DNA of 11,607 nt, from NCBI GenBank assembly GCA_050290245.1, contig JBNKHH010000002.1, positions 1 through 11,607 of the forward strand, read 5' to 3'. Every line of letters starts with the position of its first letter. Position 1 is the stretch's first letter. The translations under genes were made by a program, and so were the position numbers. The notes below the pieces were generated by a model. The model was given only the letters and a program-made list of their open reading frames with translations, made no database searches and had not been told where the DNA came from. Below, piece by piece: positions 7,445 to 11,607 of this stretch. The stretch is from JBNKHH01 sp050290245 (GTDB taxonomy: Bacteria; Pseudomonadota; Alphaproteobacteria; Rhodobacterales; Rhodobacteraceae).

Positions 7445-9505
7445 ATGCCCAAGGATGCAGTACAATCCCCCGAGACGCTCTTGGACATCCGCAACCTGTC
7501 GGTCGACTTCCGCACCCCGCGCGGGCGGGTGAAGGCCCTGCGCGACATCACCTTTCCGATCCGCAAAAATCGGATAATGGGGATCGTGGGCGAAAGCGGG
7601 TCGGGCAAATCCACCGTGCTCTGGGCGCTTCTAGGGCTTCTGGCCAAGAATGCCGATGTCATGGGCGGCGAAGTCCGCTTCAGAGACCGTGACCTGCTGC
7701 ATGCCAGCGAGACGCAGCTGCGCGCAACCCGAGGCGAACAGATCTCAGTGGTTTTCCAGGACCCGATGACCAGCCAGATCCCGGTGCTGACCTATGGTCG
7801 GCAGATGCTCGATATCCTTTACCGGCGGCCAAATGCTTCCGTCGCGGAAAAGCGCCGCATGGCCGTTGAAATGTTGCGCAAGGTGGGCATTCCCGACCCG
7901 GACAAGCGGATCGACCAGTATCCGCATCACTTCTCGGGCGGTATGCGCCAGCGCGCGGGCATCGCCATGGCGCTCTTGACCGGGCCGCAGCTCTTGTTGG
8001 CCGATGAGCCCACGACCGCACTGGACGTGACGATGGAGGCGCAGATCATCCACTTGCTTCAGGACCTTCAAAAGGAACTGGACGCGACGGTTGTCGTGGT
8101 CTCGCATAACCTCGGGCTAATTGCTGAGCTGTGTGACGACGTGGTCGTCATGTACGCCGGCGAAGTGATCGAGGCCGGCGAGGTGCGCGAAATCTTCCAC
8201 AACGCACAGCATCCTTATACGCGCGCGTTGCTGGAATGCGATCCCGCGCGGATCGACGATGTGTCCCGCAAGCTGCCGGCGATCCCCGGCGATATCCCAG
8301 ACCTGACAAAGGCACTTTCGGGCTGTATTTACGCGCCGCGTTGCCAGCGTGCCCTGCAAATCTGCCGTGAAGAACTGCCGCCGAATGTCACTCGCGGCGA
8401 GATGAGCCTCGCGCGGTGTCACCTGTTGGATGGGCCGCACCACGATCCCAGCTGGCCACCGCCGCTGGACTTGATGACCTTGGACCACGACGGCCGCCCA
8501 GGCGCCAAGCCCGCGCGAGTTTTCCGCGACGACCCGCTGCTCGAGGTGTCGGACCTGAATGTGCAGTTCGAAACCGTCGGCCCTCTGAGGGCGCGCCTGC
8601 GGGGCATCACTCAGCGCCATGTGGACGCCGTTTTGGATGTAAGCCTATCGGTCGCCCCCGGTGAAACCGTGGGACTGGTCGGCGAAAGCGGGTCCGGCAA
8701 GACGACGCTGGGGCGCTGCGTGCTGAACCTTGTCGCCGCCCAAGCGGGCAGCGTGCGGTTTGAGGGCCAGGAAATCCGCAACATGCCGGAGGGCCGGTTC
8801 AAGCCCCTGCGCCGTGACATGGCAATGATGTTCCAGGATCCGATCGGCTCGCTCAGCCCGCGCAAATCCGTGCGCGCCCTTATCACTGAACCGTTCCAGA
8901 TCCACGGTGTTATCGGTGTCGACCTGGATGCCGAGGCCGAGCGGTTGGCCGATATGGTGCGCCTGCCCAAGCCGTTCCTGTCGCGCTATCCGCATGAGCT
9001 GTCGGGCGGGCAGGCCCGGCGCGTCGGCGTCGCCCGCGCCCTAGCGCTGAACCCAAAGCTGATCATCGCGGACGAGCCGACCGCGGGTCTCGATGTGTCG
9101 GTGCAGGGCGAGATCCTCAATCTCATGGCCGATCTGCAGGCTGAACACGGGCTGGGCTATCTGATTATCACGCACAACCTGCCGGTGGTGCGCCATATCG
9201 CCGACCGGCTGGCGATCATGTATCTAGGCCGGATCGTGGAAGATGGCCGCACGGACGAGGTTTTCGCCCGCCCAGTACATCCCTACACGCAGGCCCTTGT
9301 CGAGGGCGTGCCGCAGCCCGACCCGGACCGCCGCCGCGTGCATGTGTCGATCTCGGGCGAAGTGCCGAGCCTTCTCAACCGTCCCAAAGGCTGCGATTTC
9401 GCGGCACGCTGCCCGTTCGCACAGGATCGATGCCGGGCCGAGAAACCTCCACATGTGACCGCGGAGGACGGGCGACGGCACGCCTGCCACTTCCCGCTGG
9501 GCTGA
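7445..9505 (+). CDS. Fused peptide ABC transporter ATPase (DppD-DppF type), two nucleotide-binding domains
   Basis: A 686-residue cytoplasmic protein that joins the two ATPases normally encoded separately. NBD1: Walker A GESGSGKS 49-56, Q-loop Q105, signature FSGGMRQ 163-169, Walker B LLLADEP 183-189, switch His 221. NBD2: Walker A GESGSGKT 413-420, Q-loop Q464, signature LSGGQ 519-523, Walker B LIIADEP 539-545, switch His 577. Each is followed by an oligopeptide-transporter C-terminal region with four Cys: 294/300/307/325 and 650/656/663/681, in identical spacing. A Pro/Asp-rich linker (about 328-362) joins the halves. All motifs look intact, so both sites should hydrolyse ATP. ATG 7445 begins 1 nt after the permease stop, with a GAAGGGA site about 6 nt upstream. 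It powers the importer formed with the two permeases. Confidence 0.95.
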   Translation: MPKDAVQSPETLLDIRNLSVDFRTPRGRVKALRDITFPIRKNRIMGIVGESGSGKSTVLWALLGLLAKNADVMGGEVRFRDRDLLHASETQLRATRGEQISVVFQDPMTSQIPVLTYGRQMLDILYRRPNASVAEKRRMAVEMLRKVGIPDPDKRIDQYPHHFSGGMRQRAGIAMALLTGPQLLLADEPTTALDVTMEAQIIHLLQDLQKELDATVVVVSHNLGLIAELCDDVVVMYAGEVIEAGEVREIFHNAQHPYTRALLECDPARIDDVSRKLPAIPGDIPDLTKALSGCIYAPRCQRALQICREELPPNVTRGEMSLARCHLLDGPHHDPSWPPPLDLMTLDHDGRPGAKPARVFRDDPLLEVSDLNVQFETVGPLRARLRGITQRHVDAVLDVSLSVAPGETVGLVGESGSGKTTLGRCVLNLVAAQAGSVRFEGQEIRNMPEGRFKPLRRDMAMMFQDPIGSLSPRKSVRALITEPFQIHGVIGVDLDAEAERLADMVRLPKPFLSRYPHELSGGQARRVGVARALALNPKLIIADEPTAGLDVSVQGEILNLMADLQAEHGLGYLIITHNLPVVRHIADRLAIMYLGRIVEDGRTDEVFARPVHPYTQALVEGVPQPDPDRRRVHVSISGEVPSLLNRPKGCDFAARCPFAQDRCRAEKPPHVTAEDGRRHACHFPLG

Positions 9506-9693
9506 CCCAAATCGTATCGGCTTGTTGCGACTACAGCGCGGTCCAGTGCATTTACCCGATGTGGTTTCGGCTTCGGAACCGAGGTGATGGATTTCCGTAG
9601 GCGTGTGTTTCCGAAGCGACCATTGGCGGCGTCCTAACGATACCGAAGATGCTGCGATATCCGCTGGCTGCCGCGTTTCTGAGCTTGCGAAGA
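9506..9693. other. Intergenic region after the transporter operon, weak hairpin
   Basis: No gene is seen in these 188 bases. GGTTTCG (9563-9569) can pair with CGGAACC (9574-9580) through one G-U pair, giving a 7-bp stem with a GCTT loop about 57 nt after the ATPase stop. No U-tract follows, so an intrinsic terminator is only a weak possibility. Confidence 0.3.
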
Positions 9694-10508
9694 GGTGCTG
9701 TCAGACGGATTCGAACCAGCCTCAGTTTGCCGCTGACAGCGTGAACTTATGCGGAACAAAGTTCACACCACTCGGTGAGAGCGGCGGTGCGGCTGGCCTT
9801 GAAGAGAGTTCTACTTGAAAGGCTGCGTTCCTGGTTGAAGTGGTTCGAGATGGAGGCATGGACGGCAGCGAATTTCTGAAGACTTCGCATGCGTCGGAAG
9901 CCGAGCATTGCTCGTTCGCGCCGTCGGAATGGAAGGTGGGAGTTCTCGGCTCGATTGTTGAGCCAGCGACCGGTGTCCTGTCGATCAGCGAAACCGATCT
10001 CCTTTTGAGCGGCGGCGTAGGATCGCAGCCGGCCGGTGACGATCGTCTCGGGCTGGCCATGCTTGCGCATTGCTTTTCTTAGGAATTTCAATGCGGCCCT
10101 CTTGTCCCGCGCCTTCGTGACGAAGCTCTCAAGGACTTCGCCCTTATGGTCGACGGCGCGCCAGAGGTAGTGCATCTCGCCGTTAATCTCCACGAACATC
10201 TCATCGAGATGCCATCGCCAGCGGCTCGATCGCATGCCCTCTATCCGACGCTTCCGGAACTCGGCTGCAAACATCGGCCCGAACCTGTGCCACCAATATC
10301 GTACGGTCTCGTGACTCACGTCGACACCGCGCTCATGCAGCAGATCCTCGACGTTCCGCAGAGACAGAGGAAAACGGACATACAGCATAACCGCCAGGCG
10401 AATGATTTCTGGTGAGGTCTTGAAGTATCGGAAGGGACTGGGTTTCGGCATGATCGGACCCTATTCGGCGTCCTACCCCGGCTCAACCGAGTTCCCTCTG
10501 ACACCACC
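9694..10508 (-). mobile_element. IS6-family insertion sequence, copy 1 (815 bp)
   Basis: The ends carry imperfect terminal inverted repeats: GGTGCTGTCAGACGG at 9694 on the plus strand and GGTGGTGTCAGAGGG reading inward from 10508 on the minus strand (11 of the first 12 bases match). The 815-bp length is typical of the IS6/IS26 family, and one transposase gene fills the element. I find no 8-bp target duplication (flanks TGCGAAGA and GAAGCGGC), which fits old age, replicative cointegrate events or later recombination. Confidence 0.78.
9747..10451 (-). CDS. IS6-family DDE transposase, copy 1, second catalytic Asp replaced by Gly
   Basis: A full-length 234-residue transposase. It has the N-terminal helix-turn-helix typical of the family (SLRNVEDLLHERGVDVSHETVRYW split across 30-52), then the DDE catalytic core. 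The first Asp is D83 in WHLDEMF and the Glu is E169 in NRAEN, with the conserved basic residue seven positions on (R176). The second Asp position, in the motif IVTD-[KR]-LRSY, is Gly 140 here (codon GGC, 10032-10034), where copy 2 has GAC Asp. Loss of a metal-binding Asp should abolish strand transfer, so this reading frame is intact but the enzyme is probably dead. It begins MPKPSPFRYFK, the usual IS6 start. Confidence 0.9.
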   Translation of the reverse strand: MPKPSPFRYFKTSPEIIRLAVMLYVRFPLSLRNVEDLLHERGVDVSHETVRYWWHRFGPMFAAEFRKRRIEGMRSSRWRWHLDEMFVEINGEMHYLWRAVDHKGEVLESFVTKARDKRAALKFLRKAMRKHGQPETIVTGRLRSYAAAQKEIGFADRQDTGRWLNNRAENSHLPFRRRERAMLGFRRMRSLQKFAAVHASISNHFNQERSLSSRTLFKASRTAALTEWCELCSA

Positions 10509-10537
10509 GAAGCGGCGTAAGGGTCGAAAAACTAGGC

Positions 10538-10558
10538 AGGAAATTCGATGAATTTCCT
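10538..10558. repeat. Perfect inverted repeat between the two IS copies
   Basis: AGGAAATTC (10538-10546) and GAATTTCCT (10550-10558) are exact reverse complements separated by GAT. It lies in the 78-bp spacer between the two insertion sequences. On the minus strand it is 28 bp past the end of copy 2, and a short T-run (TAGTTTTT) begins a few bases after it, so a weak intrinsic terminator for minus-strand transcription is possible. An operator or leftover of a lost element is also possible. Confidence 0.45.
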
Positions 10559-10586
10559 ATTTATTACGATGTGTTAGGTCGGTGGC

Positions 10587-11401
10587 GGTGCTGGCAGACT
10601 AATGCGAACTAGTCTCCACTAGGACAGTGGCCCTGCCCTTCATGTCGAGCAAAGGCCCCGCCACTCAGCGAGGGCGGCGGCGCGGTTCAGCTTGAAATAA
10701 TTTCGATTTGAGAGACTGCGTTCATGGTTGAAGTGGTTAAAGACCGTGGCCTAGACGGAAGCGAATGCCTGGAAACTTCGCATGCGTCGAAATCGAAGCA
10801 TCGCGCGCTCGCGTCGCCGGAATGGCAAATGTGAGTTCTCGGCTCGGTTGTTTATCCAACGACCGGTTTCTTGCTTTTCCTCTGCACCGATTTCCTTCAA
10901 AGCGGCCCCATAGGACCGGAGCTTGTCCGTCACAATGACCTCCGGCTGACCGTGCTTGCGCATTGCTTTCTTCAAGAATTTAGGGGCGACCTTCTTGTCT
11001 CGGGTCTTTGTGACAAAGCTCTCCAGCACCTCGCCCTCATGATCTATCGCCCGCCACAAGTAGTGCATTTCGCCGTTGATCTTCACGAACATCTCGTCGA
11101 GATGCCATCGCCACTGACTGGATCGCATACACTCGATCCGGCGTTTGCGGATCTCGGAGTCAAACATCGGTTCAAACTGATGCCACCAATATCGAACCGT
11201 CTCATGGCTAATCTCGATACCACGTTCGTGCAGCAGATCCTCGACGTTTCGGAGCGAGAGCGGGAACCGGACGTATAGCATCACAGCAAGGCGTATGATC
11301 TCCGACGACATATTAAAGTACTTGAAAGGCGAACGTTTGGTCATGCACAGACGCTAGCTAGTGCCCTGCCCCGGCTCAAGCAAAGTTCTTCTGACAGGAC
11401 C
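10587..11401 (-). mobile_element. IS6-family insertion sequence, copy 2 (815 bp)
   Basis: Terminal inverted repeats are GGTGCTGGCAGA at 10587 (plus strand) and GGTCCTGTCAGA reading inward from 11401 (minus strand), with 10 of 12 bases matching each other and agreeing with copy 1's ends. The length is exactly that of copy 1 and the orientation is the same. Flanks TCGGTGGC and CTCGCCTC show no target duplication. Divergence from copy 1 (transposases about 80% identical by hand count) means the two elements arrived separately or are old. Confidence 0.75.
10640..11344 (-). pseudogene. IS6-family DDE transposase, copy 2, interrupted by an in-frame TAG
   Basis: The frame has the same 705-bp length as copy 1 but holds a TAG at codon 198 (10751-10753), so translation from ATG 11344 yields 197 residues. 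After the TAG the frame stays open and homologous (FNHFNHERSLSNR, then AALAEWRGLCST) to TGA at 10640-10642. The HTH (about 30-52) and the complete triad D83, D140 (IVTDKLRSY) and E169 (NRAEN) with R176 lie before the stop. At the stop, copy 1 has His (CAT), two substitutions away. The missing 37 residues include the conserved C-terminal tail, so activity is doubtful but not excluded. Confidence 0.85.
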
Positions 11402-11461
11402 CTCGCCTCTACTTAATCCTAACTACTATGGCAGTGCCCACCGGCGCCGCCTCCTACGCTT

Positions 11462-11607
11462 TCACGAAGATCTGCGTCCAGTATGGATCTCGCCGGCTGT
11501 CAACACCGGGGATGCGTCTATGTCTTCGGCATCCAGCATCGCTGCTACTCGTTCTAATGACGCTACCAATTGCGCCTGCTCCCAGTTTTCGATGCGATCG
11601 AATGCCC
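11462..11607 (-). CDS. Partial gene, possibly the C-terminus of a MarR-like regulator
   Basis: The minus strand is open from the right edge to TGA at 11462-11464, giving 47 C-terminal residues. They read AFDRIENWEQAQLVASLERV, then AAMLDAEDIDASPVLTAGEI, then a basic tail HTGRRSS. A long amphipathic helix followed by a short acidic tail resembles the dimerisation helix at the end of MarR-family proteins. This is recognition from memory of a short piece and is weak; other helical proteins would fit. The N-terminal part lies beyond the window. It ends 60 bp before IS copy 2, and nothing is seen in that gap (11402-11461). Confidence 0.4.
   Translation of the reverse strand, partial: AFDRIENWEQAQLVASLERVAAMLDAEDIDASPVLTAGEIHTGRRSS

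Noticed and set aside
9686..10516. 8-bp target site duplication around IS copy 1
   Set aside because: The flanks (TGCGAAGA and GAAGCGGC) do not match, and neither do those of copy 2, even after shifting the boundaries by one or two bases.
10509..10586. Attachment site or CRISPR-like repeat between the IS copies
   Set aside because: Only one inverted repeat is present. There is no repeat-spacer pattern and no integrase gene in the window.

Overview
The window looks like chromosomal or plasmid DNA of a high-GC alphaproteobacterium, probably Rhodobacteraceae or a close relative. This is inferred from codon use, the style of the dipeptide/oligopeptide ABC genes, and the IS6-family elements; no rRNA, tRNA or marker gene is present to confirm it. 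The core is a peptide (or peptide-like) uptake and hydrolysis module, bordered on both sides by IS6-family insertion-sequence material, with broken or partial genes at the two edges.

Layout. At 1-141 (minus) lies the C-terminal part of a GMC-type (choline dehydrogenase-like) flavoprotein. It has lost its N-terminus where it abuts a relic of an IS6-family transposase C-terminus (148-204, minus). About 670 bp without a recognisable gene follow (205-873). A 270-residue HTH regulator (874-1686, minus) is divergent from a five-gene plus-strand cluster: a CocE/NonD (S15-like) serine hydrolase (1820-3841), a Tat-exported family 5 solute-binding protein (3947-5497), two Dpp/Opp-type permeases (5574-6518 and about 6499-7443), and one ATPase of 686 residues that fuses the D and F subunits (7445-9505). 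The regulator-hydrolase gap carries a perfect 10-bp inverted repeat and a tandem 10-bp direct repeat, which make a good operator candidate.

Right side. Two IS6-family elements, each exactly 815 bp by my terminal inverted repeats (9694-10508 and 10587-11401), lie in the same minus orientation, 78 bp apart. Their transposases are about 80% identical over 197 aligned residues (hand count), so they are not a recent duplication. Each is broken in a different way: copy 1 is full length but has Gly in place of the second catalytic Asp of the DDE triad, while copy 2 keeps the triad but has an in-frame TAG at codon 198 of 234. A partial minus-strand gene, possibly the C-terminus of a MarR-like regulator, runs off the right edge.

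How the genes may work together. The binding protein captures a peptide or amide in the periplasm, the permease pair and fused ATPase import it, and the cytoplasmic hydrolase cleaves it. The divergent HTH protein probably controls the set. The substrate cannot be read from sequence. Directly oriented IS6 copies on both sides suggest, but do not prove, that the module was moved or brought in by IS6-type recombination.
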